A DNA stretch of 64,000 nt, taken from positions 166,697 through 230,696 of the forward strand of contig CANMFQ010000007.1 of assembly GCA_947497145.1 (NCBI GenBank), read 5' to 3'. Source of the stretch: an uncultured Flavobacteriaceae bacterium. Its GTDB lineage: Bacteria > Bacteroidota > Bacteroidia > Flavobacteriales > Flavobacteriaceae. Made by a program: the position numbers and the translations under genes. Shown piece by piece: positions 28,273 to 36,928 of the stretch (its first letter is position 1; each line of letters begins with the position of its first letter). The notes below the pieces were generated by a model, which had not been told where the DNA came from, did no database searches, and saw nothing but the letters and a program-made list of their open reading frames with translations.

Positions 28273-31200
28273 ATGAAGCAGCTATTTTTTCTTCTTTTAG
28301 TGCTATTCTTCAGTAAAACCTACTGTCAAAATATTAAATTTAAAACCCTCAGTACTAATGATGGTTTGTCTAATAACTCTGTAAATGATATCATTAGTGA
28401 TACTGATGGTGTTTTGTGGATAGCCACCTGGGATGGTTTAAATTTATACAACGGTCACAATTTTACCATATACAAACATAGTCCAGGTGATTCTACCTCA
28501 ATAGCAGGAAATATTGTTTCTAAGTTTCTCAAAGACAAACAAAATAATTTGTGGGTTTTAACAGATAATAAGTCTGTAGGATTATATGGAGGTAATGGTA
28601 CTTTTAGAAATTTTAAATTTAAAAAGCAACCTACCGATTTGTTGTTGTCAAATGAAGGAGACCCTGTGGTAGCGATTGAGGAGGAGGCATTTTACAGGTT
28701 TAATGGTACTCATTTTGAAGAATTAAGAAAAGAAAGTGTTCAACTCCCTGATCCTACGCTATTCGATGATTTGTTGCTTGAAAAGTATCCAGACCTTATT
28801 ATCAATGAATCATTACAAGACAGTAATGGAACTATTTGGTATGCCACAAGAAATAAAGGCTTATTTATTATACCCAATAATCCTGATAATATTAATAATG
28901 AAAATATAGAACATTATCAATATGATCGCTATTCGAGCTATAGTTTTACTAGCAATGAAATTGCAAAACTTTACGAAGATGATTTTGGCAATGTATGGTT
29001 AGGTCATAAAGATGGAGGTTTGAGCATGGCGTACAAAGAATCTAGACAAATAAGTTTTGTCACGGCTCATCCTATTAAATTTCCACATTTACCTAATGAA
29101 ACTATACGAGCAATTACGAAAGATGCTAACGGAGCCATTTGGTTGGGGTACTATACACAAGGTCTGTATTATTACAGTAATGAAACCAAGTGTTATCTAA
29201 AATACGAAATTACTAAGATTACAGAAAATAAGGATTGGGGCAGAATTCGAAGTTTGTATACCGCTAATGATGGTTCTATATGGGTAGGCACCTACGCAGG
29301 TTTAATTCGTATTGTAAATGGAAAAAGTAGCTTTTATAGTGCTGAGCAGCATAAAAACCTACCAAATAATAGGCATTATTCTATGTTTGAAGATGCACAA
29401 AACCAACTTTGGATAGCTTGCTGGGGCGGATTGGCAAAGTTTAATTTGAAGACAAATAGTTTTACAAGTTTTAAGGGGCAGCGTCAATTGCAAGATTTAC
29501 ACATAAGAAAGGTGACTCTTTTTGATGATGAGATAATTTTAGCAACAGAAAATAACGGTGTGGTAACCTTACATACGAAAACGGGAAAAATCACCAAAAT
29601 TAATACTCAGAAAGGTATTTTAGGTGACCATGTATATAGTGTGCTTAAAGATAGAAACTCTGGTTATTATTGGATTGCAAGCTTAGGAGGGATTAGTGTT
29701 TATGATACCCATAAAGGATTGGTGAAAAGTATTACTGAGAAAGACGGCTTGCCCAGTCACTTGGTGTATAGCCTAATTTTGAATCAAGACAAAGTTTGGA
29801 TTAGTACGACAAAAGGCATTGCCAATATTGATAGAAATAATTATCAGATATGGAAATCTAATCCAGATGAAGGCTGGCAGGCGACAGAATTTTCTGAAGG
29901 TGCCTATTATCAAGATCGCAAGGGGGTTTTGTATTTTGGAGGTATTAATGGGTTGAACTATTTTTTGCCCACAAAGGTTAATTTAAAGAAACAACTTCCT
30001 AAAATTAAGCTGACCATAGCAGGTCAAACAGGAGTTACAGATGAAATCGTTAGAGCGTATTCAGAAAATGACATAAAAATTACAATTACGCCTGTTTCAT
30101 TTACAAAAAACCTAAATAATGAAATACACTATAAATTATCTGGGTACGAAGAAAAATGGAATGTTTTTAAAGGAAACCCGATAGTATATAAAGAACTACC
30201 TGCTGGACATTATAATTTAGCGGTTAAAAATTCATTAGAAAAAAACGCTGAGCTACAGAAGGGAATTAATATTATCATCAAAAAACCTTATTACAAGAGT
30301 TTATGGTTCTTCACGGTGCTTTTGGTCATCTTTTTGCTCGCATTAAGTTATTTTGTCTTTTTGAGAAATAGAGCAATTGCCCGAAATAGGAAAATTTTGG
30401 AACAAAAAATAGCAGAAAGAACCGAGATTATTACCCAGCAAAAACAGAACTTGATAATTAGTAATACTGCTTTAGATGAAAAAAACAGAGAAATTAGTGA
30501 ACAGAAGGAAGAATTACTGAAGCTATATTACCAATTAAAAAATGAGGATTTTGAAATCGAAAAATTTAAGTCGTACGTGCTTTCAGAATTTAAAGAGCCT
30601 ATTTCAAAAATATTAGAAAGTGCCAGTAGGGTAGAGCACCAAGAGCAAATTAAAAAAGAGCTTACGCATCAATCAGGTAAATTGATAAACCTGCTTGAAG
30701 TGTGGGATTATCTTAATCATGTGGAGGATATTGGTGAATCAAAAAAATCAGCTATAAAATTAAAGCCGACCGTACGCCAATTGATGGATCATTTAATTGC
30801 CAAAACATCAAAATCAAACATAGATCTCGATTATACCTTAAACATTACCAATGTATGGGTCGAAATAGATATCCTACGTTTTAAGCTACTTTTTAAATAC
30901 CTTTTTAATGATATTATAAAATATGCCGCATTAAATAGTTCACTGCAGGTTCATGTGCGTAACAAAAAGAAGTCGCTAACACTAGAAATTTTGTCTGATA
31001 GTAAAATTTTGATAGATAACATTTATAATGTTCAGCGCTATAGTCCCCATTTTAAAGCGGTGAATACTTTGGTTAGAGATTTAGGAGGTGATTTGACTGT
31101 TACGCATGATACAAATCTAACAATCTTCTTAAAGTTGCCTTCTCCTGTCATTAATCTTGAAGGTAATGAGGTAGAACAGGTTGTTTGGAAGCATTTAGAT

Positions 31201-31992
31201 TTGGAAAAAAAATTACCTGACAACAAAAATAATATGCTTGTTTTTTGTGATGAAAGTGATTTTTTAACAGCAAATCAGTTGCTGGCTAGTCCCCATAATA
31301 ATTTAGTTTTTGAGAGTTCTATTGGTGCCATGTTGTCGGCAACAAAACACGCCAAGCTGCATTGTGTTATTTTGTATAATGTACCCATTACAGAAAAGCT
31401 AATACAAGGGCTAAGTAGTATAAAAGCTAATGGAACCCAAACGGCATTACCATTGGTCTATATTTCAGAAGAAATTAGCTATTTCTTGCAAGAGCAAACC
31501 ATAGAGTTAGGGGTAGATGCGTTTATACAACTACCAGCTAGTAAAGATTTTATTCAAAAAAGGCTTTTAAAAAGTATTACAACTCGAAAAGAGTATTTAA
31601 GTAATAAATCAAAACAGCAACTGTTTAATATTACAACTGATGATGCTAAAATACTCTCTACGAATGAGAAACTAGTAAATAAAGCACTGCATCTTATAAA
31701 AGAGAATTTGCATGACGCTTCTTTTAATGTTGAAAAACTAACTACACAGCTCTATGTTTCTAAAATTAAATGTTACCGCGCTTTTAAAGAAATATTAAAA
31801 CAATCCCCTTCAGATGTGGTTATGGCTATGCGCTTGCAAAAGGCAGAATACCTACTTAAAAATCAATCACTTAACATCTCTGAAATAAGTGCTGAGTGTG
31901 GTTTTAATGACCCCAAGTATTTTAGCAGACTTTTTAAGAAAAAATATACCTGTAGCCCCAAGGAATACCGCATAAAAGCAAGTGACTTTTAA
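28273..31992 (+). CDS. Hybrid two-component-like sensor/AraC regulator with degenerate phosphorelay
   Basis: The 1239-residue protein has the layout of a Bacteroidota hybrid two-component system: signal peptide (1-18), about a dozen Reg_prop propeller repeats (IWVGTYAGL, LWIACWGGL, VWLGHKDGG) to residue ~590, a Y_Y_Y domain (~595-670), one membrane helix (~678-697), a coiled coil, histidine-kinase-like and receiver-like regions, and a C-terminal AraC HTH (~1140-1239). The phosphorelay looks dead: the acceptor His is Ser771 (LSEFKEP), G1-box glycines are Lys911 and Leu913, the glycine lid is gone (928-932), the receiver Asp is Tyr1035 and the receiver Lys is Leu1087. The N-box Asn879 and HTH remain. 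It precedes SusC by 172 bp and probably controls that locus. Confidence 0.88.
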   Translation: MKQLFFLLLVLFFSKTYCQNIKFKTLSTNDGLSNNSVNDIISDTDGVLWIATWDGLNLYNGHNFTIYKHSPGDSTSIAGNIVSKFLKDKQNNLWVLTDNKSVGLYGGNGTFRNFKFKKQPTDLLLSNEGDPVVAIEEEAFYRFNGTHFEELRKESVQLPDPTLFDDLLLEKYPDLIINESLQDSNGTIWYATRNKGLFIIPNNPDNINNENIEHYQYDRYSSYSFTSNEIAKLYEDDFGNVWLGHKDGGLSMAYKESRQISFVTAHPIKFPHLPNETIRAITKDANGAIWLGYYTQGLYYYSNETKCYLKYEITKITENKDWGRIRSLYTANDGSIWVGTYAGLIRIVNGKSSFYSAEQHKNLPNNRHYSMFEDAQNQLWIACWGGLAKFNLKTNSFTSFKGQRQLQDLHIRKVTLFDDEIILATENNGVVTLHTKTGKITKINTQKGILGDHVYSVLKDRNSGYYWIASLGGISVYDTHKGLVKSITEKDGLPSHLVYSLILNQDKVWISTTKGIANIDRNNYQIWKSNPDEGWQATEFSEGAYYQDRKGVLYFGGINGLNYFLPTKVNLKKQLPKIKLTIAGQTGVTDEIVRAYSENDIKITITPVSFTKNLNNEIHYKLSGYEEKWNVFKGNPIVYKELPAGHYNLAVKNSLEKNAELQKGINIIIKKPYYKSLWFFTVLLVIFLLALSYFVFLRNRAIARNRKILEQKIAERTEIITQQKQNLIISNTALDEKNREISEQKEELLKLYYQLKNEDFEIEKFKSYVLSEFKEPISKILESASRVEHQEQIKKELTHQSGKLINLLEVWDYLNHVEDIGESKKSAIKLKPTVRQLMDHLIAKTSKSNIDLDYTLNITNVWVEIDILRFKLLFKYLFNDIIKYAALNSSLQVHVRNKKKSLTLEILSDSKILIDNIYNVQRYSPHFKAVNTLVRDLGGDLTVTHDTNLTIFLKLPSPVINLEGNEVEQVVWKHLDLEKKLPDNKNNMLVFCDESDFLTANQLLASPHNNLVFESSIGAMLSATKHAKLHCVILYNVPITEKLIQGLSSIKANGTQTALPLVYISEEISYFLQEQTIELGVDAFIQLPASKDFIQKRLLKSITTRKEYLSNKSKQQLFNITTDDAKILSTNEKLVNKALHLIKENLHDASFNVEKLTTQLYVSKIKCYRAFKEILKQSPSDVVMAMRLQKAEYLLKNQSLNISEISAECGFNDPKYFSRLFKKKYTCSPKEYRIKASDF

Positions 31993-32132
31993 TATTATCA
32001 GGACATTATGGCAATGTTACCTAAAAATTACTGTAATAAAAGTCCAACAATATGGTCATATTTGTGGCCTATTTTGAAACAATAGTACACCTTTCTGGTT
32101 CTTTTTTAATCCATAAAAGCAAATTGAGACTC

Positions 32133-32140
32133 TAAATTTG
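32133..32140 (+). promoter_or_regulatory. -7 promoter element of susC
   Basis: TAAATTTG, an exact TAnnTTTG match 25 nt before the SusC-family start codon. No -33 TTG occurs at normal distance, which fits a promoter that needs an activator such as the upstream AraC-type regulator (inference). Confidence 0.45.
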
Positions 32141-32164
32141 GTAGTAAATTAATAACTATAACCA

Positions 32165-35100
32165 ATGATGAGAAAAATTTATTTGTTTTTAGTATTCAGT
32201 CTGGCGCTTTCTACAAGTGTCCTGGCACAGACAGTATTACAAGGTACGGTTGTCTCTAAAGCCGATGGTATGCCCATTCCTGCCGCTACCATTATTCCTA
32301 ATGGCGATACCTCAAAAGGAACAGCAACCGATTTTGATGGCAACTTTAGTTTTGAGGTAACTGCGAGCTCAGGTACTATTGCAGTATCTTCAATAGGTTT
32401 CAATACCTTGGAGATTACCTATTCTGGGAGTCAAACTTTAGCCATTGAATTGACCGAGGAGGTAAACAGTTTAGACGAAGTGGTATTAATAGGGTATGGT
32501 ACCGCAAAAAAAGGCGATATTACTTCATCAATTTCACAGGTAAGTGGTATTGATGATATTGCTAGTAGACCAGTAAGTACGTTTACTGATTTTTTACAAG
32601 GTAACGTTGCTGGTGTAACGGTACTTCAACAAGGTGGAGACCCTACAGAGAAAGGACAGATTGTTATTCGCGGAAAGGGTTCTATTTCAGATGAAAGCCC
32701 ATTAACTGTTGTTGATGGGGCACCATATTACGGCCCTCCAATTAACCCACAAGATATCGCTTCGGTTTCGGTATTAAAGGATGCTGCCGCTGCAGCTATT
32801 TATGGGGCGCAAGCTGCTTCTGGGGTTATTGTAATTCAAACAAAAAAAGGGATAATAGGAAAACCAAGAGTGAGTGTAGATATCTACGGTGGTATTCAAA
32901 ACGCTGTAAACTTGCCTACCCCTTTAAATGCTGAACAACAGGCGAATATATACAACTTAGCAGCAGACAATGGCGGTACGGCACGGCAATCGGCACATGA
33001 TGCTGCACAAAACCCTTGGGGGCAGGTAACAAGAACCAACTGGATTGATGAAATTTTTAGATCAGCTACTTTAAGAAATGTAAATACCAGTATTAGCGGT
33101 GCAGATGAGCATGCAAACTATTTAGCTTCTTTTGGTTATAATGGCAAAGAAGGAATTTTGTTAGGTACAAAATCTGAGCGTTATTCGTTTAGAGTGAAAT
33201 CTGATTTTAAGCTCTCCGATAATTTTACCATTGGAGAAAATGTATATTTTTCGCGTACTGAGGCTATTGGTACCGAAACAAATAGTGGTTATTCAGGTAC
33301 TATTTTAAATGCTATATATTTTCCGTCCGCGGCACCTGTACGTGATGAAAATGGTCTTTTTCATGGGGTTGTACCCTTTGAACTGTCTCAATTTGCAGGA
33401 GCTTATGGTGATGTATACAACCCTGTTGCCTTGTTGTTGAGACCTACTCAAAAAAGCCCAACCGATTATATCAATGCGCAAGTGTTTGGTGAGTATACGA
33501 TTTTAGAAGGTTTAAAATTTAGATCCACACTGAACTATAGTATTGCAAATAAGAGAAAAAAGAAATTTTCTCCTAGAATCCCAGAATTAGGGAGAACCAA
33601 TTTGACAAACTCACTAGAACAAGAAAGTAGTGTGACAAATAGACGCGTATGGGATAATCAATTGACCTATACCAAATCTTTTGGCGATCATAATATCGAT
33701 GTAACTGCTATTTATTCAAGCCAATTTACAGACTACGAATGGCTAAAACAACGATCAGAAGGTTTTAGTAGTGAAGAGCCGTTTAATCAATACTTAGCTA
33801 ACGGATCTGATCATAAAGATCCAGAGACCGATGTTTATGAAGATGCATTAACCTCGGCAATAGGAAGACTTACCTATAACTACGCTAATAAATATTTTGC
33901 TACAGCAAGTGTGCGTCGTGATGAAACCTCGCGTTTGGCAATAAATAACCAGGCTGATATTTTTCCGGCAGTTTCATTAGGTTGGCGTGTTTCAGATGAA
34001 AATTTCTTTAAAGTTGATGTTATCAATGATTTAAAATTTAGAGCTTCTTGGGGCCAGATAGGAAACATTAATTCCGTAGGGTATTATTCTTTTGATGTTC
34101 CGCTTGGGTCACAAACCTTAATTGTAGGTGAAGACGGTTTAGAAAATGATAAAGGAGTTTTCGCTAAGCAACAGTCAAACCTTGATTTAATTTGGGAAAC
34201 ATCAGAATCTATTGATATTGGGCTAGATGCCTCTCTGTTTAGTAATCGCTTGTCATTGACCTTTGATTATTTTGAAAAGACTACACGTGATATGATTCTT
34301 AAAGGATTAGAAGATAAGCACCAAGGTGTAGATGCTCCATTTGTAAACGGAGGACAAGTGAAAAATACAGGTTTTGAAATTTCAGCAGCGTATAGCGATT
34401 TAATTGGCGATGTACACTATACGATAAGAGCAAACGCTGCTGTGCTAAATAATAATCTTGAAAACCTTGACGGTTATAACAATAGTGGTATAGACTATAT
34501 TGCGCATGACAGCAATAATGTTAGAGATGCTTTAAGACCTTATAGATCAACGGTAGGGCAAGAGTTATATTCTCATTTCTTGGTGCCTTATTTGGGCATA
34601 TTCCAAACCCAAGCAGAAATTGATGCTTATGTAAAGGATGGAAATCCAATTCAACCTAATGCAGTCCCTGGAGATTTCAAATTTCAAGACACTGATAATG
34701 ATGGCGATATTGATAATGAAGACAGACAATACCTAGGTAGTTATCAGCCTGATTTTACGTATAATTTTAATTTTAGCTTGGATTATAAAGGTTTTGATAT
34801 GGGCATAATTTTTCAAGGGGTTGCTGGGGTAAAAGCTTTTAATGCCTACAAATATGTGGCCTACAATGCTTCTCTACAAGGGTATAACTTAGATAGTAGA
34901 GTACTTAATGCTTGGACACCTTCAAATACAGCTACCGATATTCCAAGAATATCAACCAAAGACAACAACAATAATTTTGGCACACAGTCTAGTTGGTATT
35001 TAGAAGATGCTTCTTACTTGAGGTTAAAAAATGTTACCCTGGGGTATTCATTTTCAAATGATATTATGAAAGGTCTCTTAGAAGGGTCATCATTACGTGT

Positions 35101-35236
35101 ATATCTTTCAGCAGAAAACCTGTTTACAATTACAGATTATACAGGTATAGATCCAGAAGTAGGTGGTATTGGTCTTGATGTAGCCAAGTATCCTTTATCT
35201 AGAACAGTATCTGCAGGACTATCTTTAAAACTATAA
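32165..35236 (+). CDS. SusC/RagA-family TonB-linked outer membrane transporter
   Basis: The 1023-residue protein has a signal peptide (1-22), a CarboxypepD_reg domain (~23-105, TVVSKADGMPIPAATIIPNG), the SusC hallmark EVVLIGYGTAKKGD near residue 105-118, a plug (~115-230, with IVIRGKGSISDESPLTVVDG) and a large barrel ending TVSAGLSLKL. It imports an oligomer captured by its SusD partner with TonB energy. SusD follows 22 bp later. The start may be either of two adjacent ATGs (32165 or 32168). The neighbouring enzymes are phosphatases, so the ligand may carry phosphate; this is inference from context. Confidence 0.95.
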   Translation: MMRKIYLFLVFSLALSTSVLAQTVLQGTVVSKADGMPIPAATIIPNGDTSKGTATDFDGNFSFEVTASSGTIAVSSIGFNTLEITYSGSQTLAIELTEEVNSLDEVVLIGYGTAKKGDITSSISQVSGIDDIASRPVSTFTDFLQGNVAGVTVLQQGGDPTEKGQIVIRGKGSISDESPLTVVDGAPYYGPPINPQDIASVSVLKDAAAAAIYGAQAASGVIVIQTKKGIIGKPRVSVDIYGGIQNAVNLPTPLNAEQQANIYNLAADNGGTARQSAHDAAQNPWGQVTRTNWIDEIFRSATLRNVNTSISGADEHANYLASFGYNGKEGILLGTKSERYSFRVKSDFKLSDNFTIGENVYFSRTEAIGTETNSGYSGTILNAIYFPSAAPVRDENGLFHGVVPFELSQFAGAYGDVYNPVALLLRPTQKSPTDYINAQVFGEYTILEGLKFRSTLNYSIANKRKKKFSPRIPELGRTNLTNSLEQESSVTNRRVWDNQLTYTKSFGDHNIDVTAIYSSQFTDYEWLKQRSEGFSSEEPFNQYLANGSDHKDPETDVYEDALTSAIGRLTYNYANKYFATASVRRDETSRLAINNQADIFPAVSLGWRVSDENFFKVDVINDLKFRASWGQIGNINSVGYYSFDVPLGSQTLIVGEDGLENDKGVFAKQQSNLDLIWETSESIDIGLDASLFSNRLSLTFDYFEKTTRDMILKGLEDKHQGVDAPFVNGGQVKNTGFEISAAYSDLIGDVHYTIRANAAVLNNNLENLDGYNNSGIDYIAHDSNNVRDALRPYRSTVGQELYSHFLVPYLGIFQTQAEIDAYVKDGNPIQPNAVPGDFKFQDTDNDGDIDNEDRQYLGSYQPDFTYNFNFSLDYKGFDMGIIFQGVAGVKAFNAYKYVAYNASLQGYNLDSRVLNAWTPSNTATDIPRISTKDNNNNFGTQSSWYLEDASYLRLKNVTLGYSFSNDIMKGLLEGSSLRVYLSAENLFTITDYTGIDPEVGGIGLDVAKYPLSRTVSAGLSLKL

Positions 35237-35258
35237 ATCCATTTTAATTTTTATAAAA

Positions 35259-36848
35259 ATGAAAAATATAATAGCAAAAACAGTAAGCGTCGCATTAGGG
35301 GTGGCTTGCTTCGGAATTTTTTCTTGTTCCGATGACTTTACTAATTTAGAACCCCTAGGGAATAGTTCTTACGAGAATTTTTGGAAAACAGAACAAGATG
35401 CCATTGAAGCAGCCAATAGCCTATACTTTTATATGAAAGATGAGGATATGTTCTCACGTGGTTTTTATTGGTACATCAATGTTTCCGATGATATGGTTAC
35501 TGGGCGTATTAAATCAGACCCAGACAATGCTAAGAACTTTAATCTTACTGGAGATGAAGGTTCTTTGAAATGGATGTATGCCCAAAGCTATAAGATTATT
35601 AGAAGAGCAAATGACATTCTTTTTAAGGTTCCTGATATGGAAATTAGTGAAAGTTTAAAGAATAGAATTCTTGGAGAAGCTTATTTTATGCGTGCTTTTC
35701 ATTACCATTGGATAGCCTATCACTATGGTGATAATGGTCAAAATGGGGGAGTGCCTATTGTTACAGAAGCTAACTTTTTAGATGAAGCCGGTAGTTATTC
35801 TCGCCCCGCTAGTGTTATAGATAATTATACGCAAATTATTGAAGATTTAGATCGTGCCGCAGAACTTTTACCATTGATCACAGAAATGAGTGAAGATGAT
35901 TACGGCCGTGCACACAAAGATGCTGCTTTGGCTTATAAAGCAAAGACGTATTTGTACTGGGCACAGTATGATGCTTCAAAGTATGCCGATGCTGTTGCAG
36001 CCTGTGATGCCGTTACCAATTCAGGTTCTGGAAGAGCTTTAATTGATACAGATAATCCTGCAAAAGACTTTAGAGAATTACATAGTTATTTAAACAATTG
36101 GACTTCAGAATATATCTGGTCTGTTAATTCGGGTCTTAATAGTGGTAGTAAATTACCCGGTGTGGTTCTTGAAAATAAAGGATGGGGTAAATACAATGGT
36201 TGGGGGTACTACCATCCTTCATTAGGGCTTTACGAAGCGTTTGAAAATGATGACCCAAGAAGAGAAATTACCATTTTGAAATTTGGCGATGAGTTTCAGT
36301 TTTTTGGAGAAACAAGACGATATGCATCAGAAAATTCGCAATCAGGCTTTCAATGGAATAAGTACATGTATGAATATCAGTTTGAAAACCCTATCGGAAC
36401 CTATATTAATTCTAACGGAAATGATCCTACTACCTTATACAATGTGCCTATTCTGCGTTACGCTGAAATATTGTTAATAAAAGCCGAAGCTCTAATTATG
36501 CAAGGGCAAAATGGTGATGCTCCGTTGAATGCAGTGCGTGATAGAGCTGGTTTAGCACCAATTACAAATGCTACTATGGAACATTTAAAACATGAGCGTA
36601 GAGTTGAATTGGCAGGTGAATTTGCCAATAGACATTTTGATCTAGTACGTTGGGGTGATGCCGATGATGTATATGCAGCACCTATTTATGGTAGAATTCA
36701 TGCTGATAAGACAGATCCAGATTCTCCTTTTACTGTGGAGGAAATATGGCCCGCAAGACCACAATTTGATCCTACTACAATGCACGTGTGGCCTATTCCA
36801 AATGAGTCTGTAGAGTCTTCAGGGATTCCACAAAATATCGGATGGTAA
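35259..36848 (+). CDS. SusD/RagB-family nutrient-binding lipoprotein
   Basis: The 529-residue lipoprotein has a signal ending GIFSC (Cys23) and the SusD helical-repeat fold: LEPLGNSSYENFWKTEQDAIEAAN at the start, YFMRAFHYHWIAYHYGD near residue 145, LRYAEILLIKAEAL near 395, and the C-terminal HERRVELAGEFANRHFDLVRW. It caps the SusC channel at the cell surface and binds the substrate. It is translated 22 bp after SusC. A weak hairpin lies between it and the phosphodiesterase-phosphatase gene. Confidence 0.95.
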   Translation: MKNIIAKTVSVALGVACFGIFSCSDDFTNLEPLGNSSYENFWKTEQDAIEAANSLYFYMKDEDMFSRGFYWYINVSDDMVTGRIKSDPDNAKNFNLTGDEGSLKWMYAQSYKIIRRANDILFKVPDMEISESLKNRILGEAYFMRAFHYHWIAYHYGDNGQNGGVPIVTEANFLDEAGSYSRPASVIDNYTQIIEDLDRAAELLPLITEMSEDDYGRAHKDAALAYKAKTYLYWAQYDASKYADAVAACDAVTNSGSGRALIDTDNPAKDFRELHSYLNNWTSEYIWSVNSGLNSGSKLPGVVLENKGWGKYNGWGYYHPSLGLYEAFENDDPRREITILKFGDEFQFFGETRRYASENSQSGFQWNKYMYEYQFENPIGTYINSNGNDPTTLYNVPILRYAEILLIKAEALIMQGQNGDAPLNAVRDRAGLAPITNATMEHLKHERRVELAGEFANRHFDLVRWGDADDVYAAPIYGRIHADKTDPDSPFTVEEIWPARPQFDPTTMHVWPIPNESVESSGIPQNIGW

Positions 36849-36876
36849 ACAAAATAGTTTGAGTTAATGTGTAATT

Positions 36877-36914
36877 TGGGAGGGTGTTGTATGGTATAGC
36901 GCCTTCCCATTTTA
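36877..36914 (+). terminator. Weak hairpin between susD and phosphatase gene
   Basis: TGGGAGGG (36877-36884) pairs with CCTTCCCA (36902-36909) with one G-T pair, a 17-nt loop and a following TTTTATT. It lies inside the presumed operon, so it may be a partial terminator or an RNA-stabilising element that lowers expression of the phosphatases relative to SusCD. Confidence 0.4.
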
Positions 36915-36928
36915 TTAAAATATTATTT

